Below are positions 8,095-16,365 of a DNA stretch of 64,000 nt, piece by piece (position 1 is the stretch's first letter; the number at the start of each line of letters is the position of its first letter). This stretch comes from an uncultured Caldilineaceae bacterium. Lineage in GTDB: Bacteria > Chloroflexota > Anaerolineae > Caldilineales > Caldilineaceae. Location of the stretch: positions 2,812,722-2,876,721 of the forward strand of contig OY282381.1 in the NCBI GenBank assembly GCA_958295915.1. Direction: 5' to 3'. The translations under genes and the position numbers were made by a program. The notes beneath the pieces are model-generated. The model had not been told where the DNA came from and did no database searches. It was given only the letters and a program-made list of their open reading frames with translations.

Positions 8095-10275
8095 ATGAAT
8101 CTATTTGTACGTATGACACCATATCAAAAGTGCCCCAGGATCACAACTTTTCTTTGTCGGATTTTGTTCTGCTTTTTCTGTAGTGGAACTGTTCTAGCGG
8201 GCGAGGGCACTCGCCTATTGGCCGCGCCGCGGCAAGAGAGCCGTGCCCCTCAATCCCTGTTTCAGTCCGTTTCCACGGATGCGTCACACCTGTTTTTGCA
8301 GCCGGCCTTGGAAACGTCGCTGGATCTGCTTACCCATACGCTGGATGTCCGTGTGGCTACAAATGACGATCGATCCCTGACGCTGCAAATCGAAGCGGCA
8401 TATCGTCTGCACAATCGGGAACGCCAGGCGCTCACAGCGATTCTGATCATCGTCCAACCCACAGATGGCAATGCGGTGAGGTATGCGGGCGCTGCAAGCG
8501 GCGGGAATACCGAATTTGGGCGCCCTCTGCCCCAAAACATCGCGCTGTTCGTCGACGGACAACCTCTGGCCTTGCAATCTGTCGGCGAGTCGGTGGGCCA
8601 GGGCGTTCAGGTGACATTCGCGGCCGATGCCCGCCGGCGTCTCATTCTACGCTATGAACTGCCTTTGGCGGCGACGCGACTTTTCAACTTTCGGTATCCG
8701 ATCTCAGCGTTGCGTTCCTGGCCCACAGATCCCAACAGTTGGCGGGTAACGATCGATTTCGCCGATACGGCACAGTGGCTGGCCCGCTCGGATAGTTGGC
8801 TGCAAGTAGCGCCCAGTGACTGGAGTATGCGAGCCAGCCATCTGCAATGGCTGAGCGAGAAGCGCCTGCCGACGCAAGATATTCTGTTCCAGGCGATCCA
8901 TCCACAACGCATGCAAGAGATTCGCGCCATCCGGGAGGCGATACGCGCCTACAACGAGCCGGAATCTCTGCAATGGCTGGGGGCGCTGTACACGCAGTTG
9001 TATCAGACGCCGGATGTCGGCGCGGCAGCCCACGAGCGTCTCTATACCCAGGCCCTGGCCGCATACGCGCAAGCGCTACGATTGGGGGCGGAACGCGGCC
9101 AGGGTGTTTCTGATGCGTTCCTGGCCGCTGTGCGCTATCAATTGGCGGCCCTCTATCGTATGCGCGCCATTGCTCCCGATGGCTCTGTGGATAGCACGTA
9201 CGTGGCGCTCATGCTGGCGGAAGCGGAGCAGGCCCTGCCGGCCTTGCCACAAGGGCCAACCCGTCAAGAGTTACAGCACTGGCTGGCTCAAGGGCTGCGT
9301 CAACAGCTGCTGGAGGCCCGTTTTCAGGAAGATTGGCCTCAGGCATTGCTGCTGGTCGGCCGCCTGGCCCGCCTGCCGGCGGATGTGGTGGATCAGGCTT
9401 CCCTGGAGGAGGAACGGCGCGCGCTTCTTTTGCAAGAGGCGCTCCAGCAGTTGCGACGGGGGAATGAAGAGGCGGCTGTGTCTCTGATCGGAGAAGAAGT
9501 TGTGGCCGGGGATATGCTGCCCCGGCCCGAGTATCAAGCGCTTTTTGCCAATTGGCAGATTACGGTTACAGTGAAGTTGTTTCAAAAGACTGTTTCCATC
9601 GATGCCCTGGCACGCCCAATCTTTCAAAGGCGGGTAGAGAGTGAGCGTGCCCTGAATACTCTGCTGAACAGGTGGTGGACTTCTGGAGTAGCCGATGCTA
9701 TCCTGACAGAGGAAGCAAACGGATTTCGCATTCGGCTGGATGGAGTCGATGCCGGCGCACGTCTGCTGCTGATTGAGAACACCCCCCAGCTGTCGGATTG
9801 GGAGCTGTTACGCGGCGTCTTTCTGGCGGCGGAGCCAGACATACAGCAGGAAGCCCATCTGCTATGGCAGAGGACTACACAGGCCATCGACGTGGACTTT
9901 CGGGCCGTTGGGGATCAATGGCACAGTGTGGCGGCTATGCTGGAAAGAGAGGCTACCGCTATGGTAGACGCGGATGCCAGCAACACTGCCGATACAACCG
10001 CGCTGGAGATCCGTCGGTCTTTGCGGTCGGCCCAGCACCGCTTGGAGGCGGCCCGCTGGCGGCGACTCGTCTCCGATAGCGCCGTGCAGGTTGTGATTGA
10101 GGAATCTTCTGAGGCGGCGTCACCGCTGCGCGTGTGGCTGTTGGGCCTGACAGACGCGCCACAGCGTCTTTCCGCTCAGATCGAGAGCGTAAGCGCAGCG
10201 CGGCTGTGGCTTGCTATCGCTTTGGGTATAGTTCTGATATCCTTGTTTGCCGGCGTATTGTGGCTGTTGCTCTGA
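8095..10275 (+). CDS. Large exported, C-terminally membrane-anchored protein of unknown function
   Basis: About 726 aa from the ATG at 8095 (a GTG at 8038 and ATG at 8113 are alternatives). The N-terminus carries a hydrophobic export signal (ITTFLCRILFCFFCSGTVLA), the C-terminus one transmembrane helix (LWLAIALGIVLISLFAGVLWLLL-type, last about 23 residues). The region between has a beta-rich part to about residue 280 and then a helical part with tetratricopeptide-like alternation (AHERLYTQALAAYAQALRLG). No enzyme motif was found. It precedes the transglutaminase gene on the same strand by about 235 bases and may work with it at the membrane. Unrecognised family. Confidence 0.7.
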   Translation: MNLFVRMTPYQKCPRITTFLCRILFCFFCSGTVLAGEGTRLLAAPRQESRAPQSLFQSVSTDASHLFLQPALETSLDLLTHTLDVRVATNDDRSLTLQIEAAYRLHNRERQALTAILIIVQPTDGNAVRYAGAASGGNTEFGRPLPQNIALFVDGQPLALQSVGESVGQGVQVTFAADARRRLILRYELPLAATRLFNFRYPISALRSWPTDPNSWRVTIDFADTAQWLARSDSWLQVAPSDWSMRASHLQWLSEKRLPTQDILFQAIHPQRMQEIRAIREAIRAYNEPESLQWLGALYTQLYQTPDVGAAAHERLYTQALAAYAQALRLGAERGQGVSDAFLAAVRYQLAALYRMRAIAPDGSVDSTYVALMLAEAEQALPALPQGPTRQELQHWLAQGLRQQLLEARFQEDWPQALLLVGRLARLPADVVDQASLEEERRALLLQEALQQLRRGNEEAAVSLIGEEVVAGDMLPRPEYQALFANWQITVTVKLFQKTVSIDALARPIFQRRVESERALNTLLNRWWTSGVADAILTEEANGFRIRLDGVDAGARLLLIENTPQLSDWELLRGVFLAAEPDIQQEAHLLWQRTTQAIDVDFRAVGDQWHSVAAMLEREATAMVDADASNTADTTALEIRRSLRSAQHRLEAARWRRLVSDSAVQVVIEESSEAASPLRVWLLGLTDAPQRLSAQIESVSAARLWLAIALGIVLISLFAGVLWLLL

Positions 10276-10348
10276 ACTGCAGTTGCCAGTGATCAGCTGT
10301 CAGCGCCGTTACTGGCCACTAGCCGCTGGAAACCGACCACTAACCATT
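10276..10348. repeat. R4-type intergenic tract
   Basis: AACTGCAGTTGCCAGTGATC, TACTGGCCACTAGCCGCTGG and related CAGTGGTCA-like units lie directly after the stop of the preceding gene. Confidence 0.55.
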
Positions 10349-10513
10349 ATGGCAGATCACCAAAAGACCTTCAACTCTGTTGATTCATCTGCGCAAGGCT
10401 CATCCCGACCTGCGTATGGAGACAGAGCGGACGCCCACAAGGCGCGGTATGAGCGCACCGCAGATGTCGCGCCCAACAGTGAGGGTATGAACGCAATCAT
10501 ACGAACCAAATGA
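10349..10513 (+). CDS. Possible 54-aa ORF overlapping the transglutaminase start
   Basis: ATG at 10349 opens a 54-residue frame (MADHQKTFNSVDSSAQGSS to MNAIIRTK) whose stop overlaps the transglutaminase ATG by four bases (ATGA), as in coupled genes. Against it: no clear ribosome site, polar low-complexity composition, and part of it (DVAPNSEG) is encoded by a truncated R1 repeat at 10463-10480. It may be a small leader gene or chance. Confidence 0.25.
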   Translation: MADHQKTFNSVDSSAQGSSRPAYGDRADAHKARYERTADVAPNSEGMNAIIRTK

Positions 10514-12951
10514 ATCGATCGTCAACTGGCGTGAAGCCGAATAGCCCCTACAGGCCGATCGCGGATATGTCGGCTTACGGGATTGCGACGGCAGAGGACG
10601 TTTCTGACGAGGCGGTGGACGCGCGCGTGGACACCGATGGGCTGGCCCATACAAGCTTGGCCTATTTCCGTGAAGGGCGGGCTACCACACTGCTGCTGCT
10701 GGGCGCTATCTATCTCATCCTGGCGCTTTCTTTGAATGGGGCCGGCTGGACGGGCGCAATGAGCATGGGGCTGCTCGTATTTGTGGTTCTGGGCGCGTTG
10801 GCACTGGGCGCCTTGATGGCATTCAGCCGTTTTGATAGTCTCTTTATGCTCTCCCACAGCTTTACCACTGGCCTGGCATGGGTCTTTTATCTGATGACCT
10901 TTCTCGTGGGCGACGAGCAGCGGGTGCAGACGTTTATTGACAGAGGGATTCCCGTCCTGCAGGCCAGAGCCTACTTCTTGCTGGAACGTTGGCTGACATG
11001 GGTCGAAGTGGCCATCGGCCAGCAGGCGAGCAACGATAATTTCGTTTTCATTTTCGAGATCGGCTTTCTCATCTGGTGGCTCACCTATCTGGGTGTCTGG
11101 GTGGTCTTTCGGCATGGCCACGTCTGGCGCGGGGTGCTGATGGCTGGCATTGCGCAGCTGGTGAATACCTACTACGCGCCGACATCGGTGATGGGATTTC
11201 TGGTTGCCTACTGCATCGTGGCGCTGCTGCTGCTGGCCTGGACCAATCTCATCGATCACCGCCAGCGCTGGCGGGCCTTGCGCATCTATTTTAGCGAGGA
11301 CATCAACTTCGACTTTATGCGCTCCGGCTTTATGTATACGATGGCTGTGATTGCCCTGGCGTTCATCGCGCCCAACATGGGGCGCAATCTCATCTTCTAT
11401 GATCTACTACAGCCCATCAACCAGCGTTGGGAGGCGGCCACACAGGAGTGGAACCGCCTCTATCAGGGGCTGAATCGGCAGAGCCGGGCGGTGCAATCGG
11501 GTTTTGGTCGCACATTGACCCTCGGCGGCGAACGCGATGTCGGCGATCGTCCCATTCTGGAGGTGACTGGGCCGTCCGGACGCTACTGGCGGGCTGTCGC
11601 CTTCGATCGCTTCACTGGCCGGCAGTGGGTCAACACGGCGGATGGGGAGGTCACATATCGGGCCAACGAGCCTATCCCGGTAATTCCATGGGTTGCGCGC
11701 GCGCCGTTCACCCAGACCGTCACCCTCCAGACATCGACAGGGAATGTCATCTTGGCCATGCCGGATGTGGCGCAGGCAAGCATCCCGCTGGCGACGCTTC
11801 AGCAGCCGCTTGTCGATGCAAGCCTCGCAACCCAGGAGCAGGCGGATACGGAACTGACGTGGGCCCGCTCCAGAGTCACACTGGAGGCGGGCGATAGCTA
11901 CCAGGTGGTCAGCAACCATACCACTGTAACGGTTCGCGAGCTGCAGGCAGTAGAAGCCAACTATCCACCACAAATTTTCGACCGTTATCTCCAGCTCCCC
12001 GACAGTTTTTCGCCCCGAGTAGCCGATCTGGCCGGCCAGGTGATGGCCGATGCGCCCACGATTTACGACAAGGTCAAGACGTTGGAGCGGTTCCTGCGGG
12101 CTTTTGACTATGACGAGGGCATCGCGGCGCCAGCCGCGGATGAGGACCCTCTGGAGTATTTTCTGTTCGACATCCAGCGCGGCTATTGCGACTACTACGC
12201 CTCGGCCATGGCGACCATGCTGCGCAGTCAGGGCATCCCGGCACGCACGGCCAGCGGCTATGCCGAAGGCGCCTACGAGCCGGAGACCGACACCTACTTG
12301 ATTACGGAACGGGACGCGCATACCTGGGTGGAAGTGTATTTCCCGCAATATGGCTGGATTGAGTTTGAGCCGACGGCCGGCGAGAGCATTTTGGATCGAC
12401 CCTCGGGGGCAGAACGTCAGGACAGTGGTCTGATCCCGGGCATGGATGAGATCGCGCCGGAAGATGACGCCTTTCTGTTGGATGACGAATTGAATCCCGG
12501 CGAAGAATTTCCTCAGGACATCGCAGGGCCAATCGCTGGCATTGGAGGGCTCCCCGCCCGCTCTCCGCTGATTGGAACCAGCATCGCCCTGATCGTTCTG
12601 ACGCTGGGCGTTGGCGTATGGCTTTTGCGGCGGCGTATGTATCAGGGGCCCAAGGCCTTCATGCAGGAGCCGCAGATCGTTTATGAGCGACTGCTGGATT
12701 GGACTGCGCGCCTGAAGATGGTCCTGCGCCCGGCGTTGACGCCCTATGAACGGGAGGCGCTGCTGGCAGAGCGACTTCCTCGGGGCGCCCTATTCATCAA
12801 GCGCATCACTGAAATTTACGTTCAATTCCGGTATGCGGGCGAGACGCCCGCGATCTCAGATGTGCGGCGCGAACTCAACGACAACTGGCGGCGGCTACGC
12901 CCGCTGTTGTGGAAGGCTTGGCTACGGCGGAAGATACGGGGCAGGGCGTAA
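10510..12951 (+). CDS. Membrane transglutaminase-like protein, TgpA family
   Basis: 813 aa. Residues about 55-310 contain several transmembrane helices (TgpA N-terminal domain), followed by an extracytoplasmic region and a transglutaminase-like core: Cys560 in RGYCDYYASAMATMLRSQG, His604 in DAHTWVEVYFPQYG, and the third-position acidic residue in WIEFEPT (Glu rather than the more common Asp). A further helix (LIGTSIALIVLTLGVGVWLL) is followed by a cytoplasmic DUF4129-like tail. Such proteins act on peptides at the cell surface; the substrate is unknown. Usual partners (MoxR ATPase, DUF58) are absent here; the upstream gene is the exported protein at 8095. The tail contains an R8 hairpin read as YAGETPAIS. 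Confidence 0.88.
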   Translation: MNRSSTGVKPNSPYRPIADMSAYGIATAEDVSDEAVDARVDTDGLAHTSLAYFREGRATTLLLLGAIYLILALSLNGAGWTGAMSMGLLVFVVLGALALGALMAFSRFDSLFMLSHSFTTGLAWVFYLMTFLVGDEQRVQTFIDRGIPVLQARAYFLLERWLTWVEVAIGQQASNDNFVFIFEIGFLIWWLTYLGVWVVFRHGHVWRGVLMAGIAQLVNTYYAPTSVMGFLVAYCIVALLLLAWTNLIDHRQRWRALRIYFSEDINFDFMRSGFMYTMAVIALAFIAPNMGRNLIFYDLLQPINQRWEAATQEWNRLYQGLNRQSRAVQSGFGRTLTLGGERDVGDRPILEVTGPSGRYWRAVAFDRFTGRQWVNTADGEVTYRANEPIPVIPWVARAPFTQTVTLQTSTGNVILAMPDVAQASIPLATLQQPLVDASLATQEQADTELTWARSRVTLEAGDSYQVVSNHTTVTVRELQAVEANYPPQIFDRYLQLPDSFSPRVADLAGQVMADAPTIYDKVKTLERFLRAFDYDEGIAAPAADEDPLEYFLFDIQRGYCDYYASAMATMLRSQGIPARTASGYAEGAYEPETDTYLITERDAHTWVEVYFPQYGWIEFEPTAGESILDRPSGAERQDSGLIPGMDEIAPEDDAFLLDDELNPGEEFPQDIAGPIAGIGGLPARSPLIGTSIALIVLTLGVGVWLLRRRMYQGPKAFMQEPQIVYERLLDWTARLKMVLRPALTPYEREALLAERLPRGALFIKRITEIYVQFRYAGETPAISDVRRELNDNWRRLRPLLWKAWLRRKIRGRA
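12835..12851. repeat. R8 hairpin inside the transglutaminase gene
   Basis: GCGGGCG-AGA-CGCCCGC, a perfect 7-bp stem with a 3-nt loop, read in frame as AGETPA. Same design as 13156-13172. Confidence 0.6.
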
Positions 12952-12995
12952 ACTGCAGTGGTCGGTCACCAGTGGCTAGTTGCCGGCAACTGCGG
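12952..12995. repeat. R4-type intergenic tract
   Basis: AACTGCAGTGGTCGGTCACC and AGTGGCTAGTTGCCGGCAAC fill the space between convergent genes. Confidence 0.5.
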
Positions 12996-13676
12996 TTAGC
13001 GAGCGGCCTGGGTCGGGCGTAAAAGCACCACTTGCGTTTCTTCCGGTAGGCTGTGCTTCGTCAATTTGAGCGTATCCACCACTTCGGGATCGCTGATCCC
13101 CAACTCCTTCAGAAAGCGGTCCACCGGCTCCAGAGAATCGGCCAGCGCGCTCGATGCAGGCGAGACGCCTGCGTTCCCAGGCGCAGTGCGCAGACTGTCG
13201 TGTCGGTAGTGCATGGGCACGACGATGCGCGGGTCCAGCAGGCTGATGACTTCGGCGATGCGGGAGACGTCGAGCGTGCGCGCTCCGCTCACAGGCGCCA
13301 GCAGTATGTCGATGTCGCCCAGCTCTTCCACCTGCCGCTGGGCCGGGCTCTTACTCAGATCTCCCAAATGGCCGACGGTGAAACCGGCGAAATCCAGAAA
13401 AAAAGCCACATTGCGTGTGCCGTTCGGGGATGTCGGCAGGCCGGTCACCAGCACGTGTTTCACTTCGTAATCACCGGGGCGTTGCAAAATTTTCGGGGCG
13501 CCGCTGATGCCTTTGCTGTGGTTGTGGGCGGGCGAGTCGTGGCTGATGGTCACAATATCGGCGCGTAACTTCGGCGGGGAGATGCCCGTCGCTTCCTTGC
13601 TGAAGGGGTCGCAGATTGCCACGATGCCCCGTTCCCGCAGGCGAAAACAAGAGAGACCGTACCAGGTAATATCCAC
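12996..13676 (-). CDS. UPF0173-type metal-dependent hydrolase (beta-lactamase fold)
   Basis: 226 aa. Begins MDITWYGLSCFRLRERG, as in UPF0173/YtkL-type hydrolases (usually HSCF). Metallo-beta-lactamase-like motifs: ISHDSPAHNHSKGI (about 45-58), GLPTSPNGTRNVAFFLDFAG, VGHLGDLSKSP and PMHYRH. The first His cluster departs from canonical HxHxDH (here HDSPAHNH), so metal binding may be altered. Residues about 165-180 (GNAGVSPASSA) interrupt the fold and are encoded by an R8 hairpin with flanking sequence. Convergent with the transglutaminase gene. Substrate unknown; these proteins are common orphan hydrolases. Confidence 0.8.
   Translation of the reverse strand: MDITWYGLSCFRLRERGIVAICDPFSKEATGISPPKLRADIVTISHDSPAHNHSKGISGAPKILQRPGDYEVKHVLVTGLPTSPNGTRNVAFFLDFAGFTVGHLGDLSKSPAQRQVEELGDIDILLAPVSGARTLDVSRIAEVISLLDPRIVVPMHYRHDSLRTAPGNAGVSPASSALADSLEPVDRFLKELGISDPEVVDTLKLTKHSLPEETQVVLLRPTQAAR
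13156..13172. repeat. R8 hairpin inside the UPF0173 gene
   Basis: GCAGGCG-AGA-CGCCTGC, perfect 7-bp stem, read on the minus strand within NAGVSPAS. AGVSPAS peptides are familiar from repeat insertions in Anaerolineae proteins. Confidence 0.65.
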
Positions 13677-14041
13677 AGTCGTATCCTTTCTGAAAGACAG
13701 ATACTAAGGGAAAGGGTGAGGTATGAGCGCCCTTTGACCACTGATTTGACCACATTTCGCGTCTCTTTCGAGCAGAGGCGCATTCAACAGATTTATATGA
13801 TTTGTAAGATTGCCATGATAACGGCGGTTCATCATCTTCATCACCTGAATCAAACGCATCTAAAGGTCAAAGAGGCGCGAGTATGATACATCACGAGCGA
13901 ATCTCCCACAAAAGCGCGGCTGATTTCCGCTGTAGTGTTGTATTGCGCCCCTGTTCGAAAGAGGCGCGATTGCGCATTGTCTCCCTAAGCACTATCATAA
14001 CCATATCTAAGCGGTCTCCATTACCGGGAGGAGATGTAGCG
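13677..14041. repeat. 365-base intergenic region built from R2, R3 and R1 pieces
   Basis: No gene seen. It begins with the 5' leader of the minus-strand hydrolase, then an R2-like end GACCACTGATTTG (13737), an R3 hairpin (13758-13789), R2 body from 13790 ending AAAGGTC at 13868, and a hybrid R1/R3 piece near 13936-13970 (TTGTATTGCGCCC then GAAAGAGGCGC). The last bases carry GGGAGGAG at about 14026, the ribosome site of the next gene. The order suggests R3 inserted within R2. Confidence 0.6.
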
Positions 14042-14899
14042 GTGACAGACTCGGGCGCGGAACGACAGACACAACGTCAAGGGGAGCGGTTGCCGGTCGA
14101 GCCGTCTGCCCTCTTCGAATTGGCCTGCCAGGCCGGCGATCTGGCGCTGACGATGCAGCGGGATGGTCTGCGCGCCATCCATTCCAAATCCACCCACAAT
14201 GATCTGGTCACAGAGGCGGATCTGGCCTGCGAGGCGTTGATCCGCGACGGTCTGGCGGCCCTGACCCCCGGATTCGGCTTCTGGGGCGAAGAGAGTGATG
14301 AGCGGCCGGATGACGAGTATTACTGGATAGTGGATCCGATCGACGGCACGGTGAATTTCGCCGCCGGCGTGCCCTGGTTTGGCATCAACATTGCCCTGAA
14401 TCGCCGGCAGGAGACGTTCTTCGGCCTCTCTCTGATCCTGCCGCAGTTCGATCTGTTCTGGGCACAGGCCGGCCAGGGCGCGTACCTGCGTCAACAGAAC
14501 GGAGAAGAGGCGCGGCTTCAGGTCAGCCAGGTCGCTTCCCTGGCGGGCGCGCTGCTCACCACCGGCTTTCCCTATCATCGCGCCGAGAACGCGGACAACA
14601 ACAGCGCCGAATTTGCCAGGATCATGCCGATCTGCCAGGGCATACGGCGGATGGGCGCGTCTTCAGCGGACCTGGCCTATGTGGCCGCCGGCGCATTTTC
14701 AGCCTACTGGGAGGGATGGATTCAGCCTTGGGATGTGGCGGCGGGCGTCTTGCTCGTGCGGGAAGCCGGCGGCCTCGTCACCAATTACGATGGCGCGCCC
14801 TTCCGTCTGGGCGATCGGCATATTCTGGCCGGCAACGGACGGCCCGGCGTTCACGCGCCGCTGCTGCGCGCCATACAGGAGGCCCGCTCACATCTGTGA
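14042..14899 (+). CDS. Inositol monophosphatase family protein
   Basis: Mg-dependent sugar or inositol phosphate phosphatase (or related bisphosphate phosphatase), 285 aa from GTG 14042. This start is chosen because GGGAGGAG lies about 9 bases upstream and because the open frame further upstream is only repeat sequence. Motifs: GEESDE (metal-binding Glu, about residue 80), WIVDPIDGTVNFAAGVPWFGI (the DPIDGT metal site) and WEGWIQPWDVAAGVLLVREAGG (WDxAAG). Length fits the family. The substrate cannot be told from sequence. The following methyltransferase starts about 100 bases downstream on the same strand. Confidence 0.9.
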   Translation: MTDSGAERQTQRQGERLPVEPSALFELACQAGDLALTMQRDGLRAIHSKSTHNDLVTEADLACEALIRDGLAALTPGFGFWGEESDERPDDEYYWIVDPIDGTVNFAAGVPWFGINIALNRRQETFFGLSLILPQFDLFWAQAGQGAYLRQQNGEEARLQVSQVASLAGALLTTGFPYHRAENADNNSAEFARIMPICQGIRRMGASSADLAYVAAGAFSAYWEGWIQPWDVAAGVLLVREAGGLVTNYDGAPFRLGDRHILAGNGRPGVHAPLLRAIQEARSHL

Positions 14900-15002
14900 A
14901 ATCGCCTGATCGGCAGGCAATGGTCGATTTGGCCTCAATAGATAGACACACGCTAGATAGACACACGATGGCGGAACGCCCACCCGAATGGACAGACAAC
15001 CG

Positions 15003-15776
15003 ATGAACAAGAAATCAGTGCAGGAGCAGTTCGGCGCCAATGCGCGAGCCTATATCAGCAGCCAGCCCCACGCCAAGGGCGCCAGTCTGCAGCGTCTGGT
15101 CGAGCTGGTGGAGCCGCAGCCGGACTGGCAGGCTCTGGACATCGCCACCGCCGCCGGCCACACGGCCTTCGCCTTTGCCCCCCACGTGGCCCACGTATGG
15201 GCGACGGACATCACCCCGCAGATGTTGACCGTCGCCAGTGAGCAGGCCGACGCGCGCGGCGTCGGCAACGTGACCGTCGAGCACGCCGACGCCGACAACC
15301 TGCCCTATGCAGACGGCCAGTTCCATCTGCTGACCTGTCGCATCGCGCCCCATCACTTCCCTGACATCGGCGCCTTCCTGCGGGAGTCGGCGCGCGTGCT
15401 GCGCGCCGGCGGCATTCTGGCTGTGGTGGATAACATTGTGCCGGCGGGCGTCGCCGGCGATTTCATCAACGCCTTCGAGAAGCTGCGCGATCCCAGCCAC
15501 GGGCGCTGCCTCAGCGCGCCGGAGTGGCTGGACGGCTACACCGAAGCCGGTCTGGCCCTGGGCCACCATGAAACTCTCGAAAAACAGATGGTCTTCGAAG
15601 ATTGGGCGGCGCGACACGATCCGCTGATGCAGTCGTACTTGCGGGCCCTGCTTTGGCACGGCCCGCCCGAAGCGCAGGATTTTCTCCACCCCCGACGGCA
15701 GGGCGACCAGACGATCTTTCACCTGCGTGAAGGGCTGTTCATCGGACGCACAGGCGTAGATGGCAGGGGAGGTTGA
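15003..15776 (+). CDS. Class I SAM-dependent methyltransferase (UbiE-like)
   Basis: 257 aa from ATG 15003 (ATG 14988 also possible). Rossmann methyltransferase motifs: ALDIATAAGHTAFAFAPHV (motif I, SAM binding, with ATAAGH in place of GTGxG), VWATDITPQML (acidic residue after strand 2), EHADADNLPYADGQFHLLTC (motif II region) and VLRAGGILAVVDNI (motif III). Such proteins methylate quinones, small molecules or lipids; substrate not assignable. Neighbours give no pathway. The family is clear and the length normal. Confidence 0.87.
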   Translation: MNKKSVQEQFGANARAYISSQPHAKGASLQRLVELVEPQPDWQALDIATAAGHTAFAFAPHVAHVWATDITPQMLTVASEQADARGVGNVTVEHADADNLPYADGQFHLLTCRIAPHHFPDIGAFLRESARVLRAGGILAVVDNIVPAGVAGDFINAFEKLRDPSHGRCLSAPEWLDGYTEAGLALGHHETLEKQMVFEDWAARHDPLMQSYLRALLWHGPPEAQDFLHPRRQGDQTIFHLREGLFIGRTGVDGRGG

Positions 15777-15798
15777 TGAGGGGCATGCGCCGCGTGGG

Positions 15799-15921
15799 TC
15801 ATGTGTTGCGCGGCTGGATACGCCAGAGGTAGGCGTCCTCGACAGTCAGGGCGGCGGTCGGTTCGTCGACGATAAGGATTCTGGGGTTGCCAATAAGCGC
15901 CTGGGCCACGCCCAGCCGTCG
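15799..15921 (-). pseudogene. ABC transporter ATPase remnant
   Basis: The minus strand reads [20 protein letters not shown] then [13 protein letters not shown] and stops, which is the region from the signature loop to Walker B of an ABC ATPase. No Walker A or rest of the protein is present, and the upstream side breaks into unrelated sequence. A dead fragment. Confidence 0.7.
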
Positions 15922-16194
15922 CTATAAGTGACGTAGGTCTGTTGAAACGAAGCCGGACCGCCCTCAGTGATCATGTTGGCAAGCTGATAATCTTCTCTGA
16001 GCAGGATGGGAACGCCCATGTACGGTCGCTCCAGTTCGATCTCCTCCCCGGCGGCAACTTGATACCCAGTAGTATGGCTGTAGAAAGCAGTTGTGATGAT
16101 AGCAGAATGTTCTTATCTTGTCTTGCGCCAGGAGAAGGACTGCGCATAGCTCTGCCAATTTCGCTACACTTACGCTGTCTCTTTGTCCATTCGC
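15922..16194. other. Gene-free stretch, possible decayed coding sequence
   Basis: No intact gene. The minus strand has a short open run (GEEIELERPYMGVPILLRED and following residues) near 15960-16050 that looks protein-like but could not be assigned. The rest shows nothing recognisable. Confidence 0.3.
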
Positions 16195-16348
16195 GACCCT
16201 TGATTCACTTGATTTATGTGATGAAGATGATACACTGCAGTTATCGTGGCAATCATACGAATCTGACCCTTGATTCCCTTGATTCATGTGATGAGGCTGA
16301 TGAACTGCCGTTATCATGGCAATCAACAAATCATATAAATCAGTGGTC
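16195..16348 (+). repeat. R2 elements in tandem (one truncated, one nearly complete)
   Basis: Two GACCCTTGATTC starts at 16195 and 16265; the second runs to AAATCAGTGGTC at 16348. CTGCAGTTATC lies at the centre of the first copy. The phosphohexomutase ATG follows 17 bases later with AGAGGAAG as ribosome site. Confidence 0.75.
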
Positions 16349-16365
16349 ACACAAGAGGAAGTAGA

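Noticed and set aside
13883..14041. N-terminal extension of the inositol-phosphatase gene
   Set aside because: Encoded by R1/R3 repeat DNA; GTG 14042 has a good ribosome site and fits the family length.
15942..16364. 140-codon plus-strand and 128-codon minus-strand frames before the phosphohexomutase gene
   Set aside because: They run through R2 elements; the HDN-CS-SSSSHKSS stretch is the R2 peptide, not a gene.
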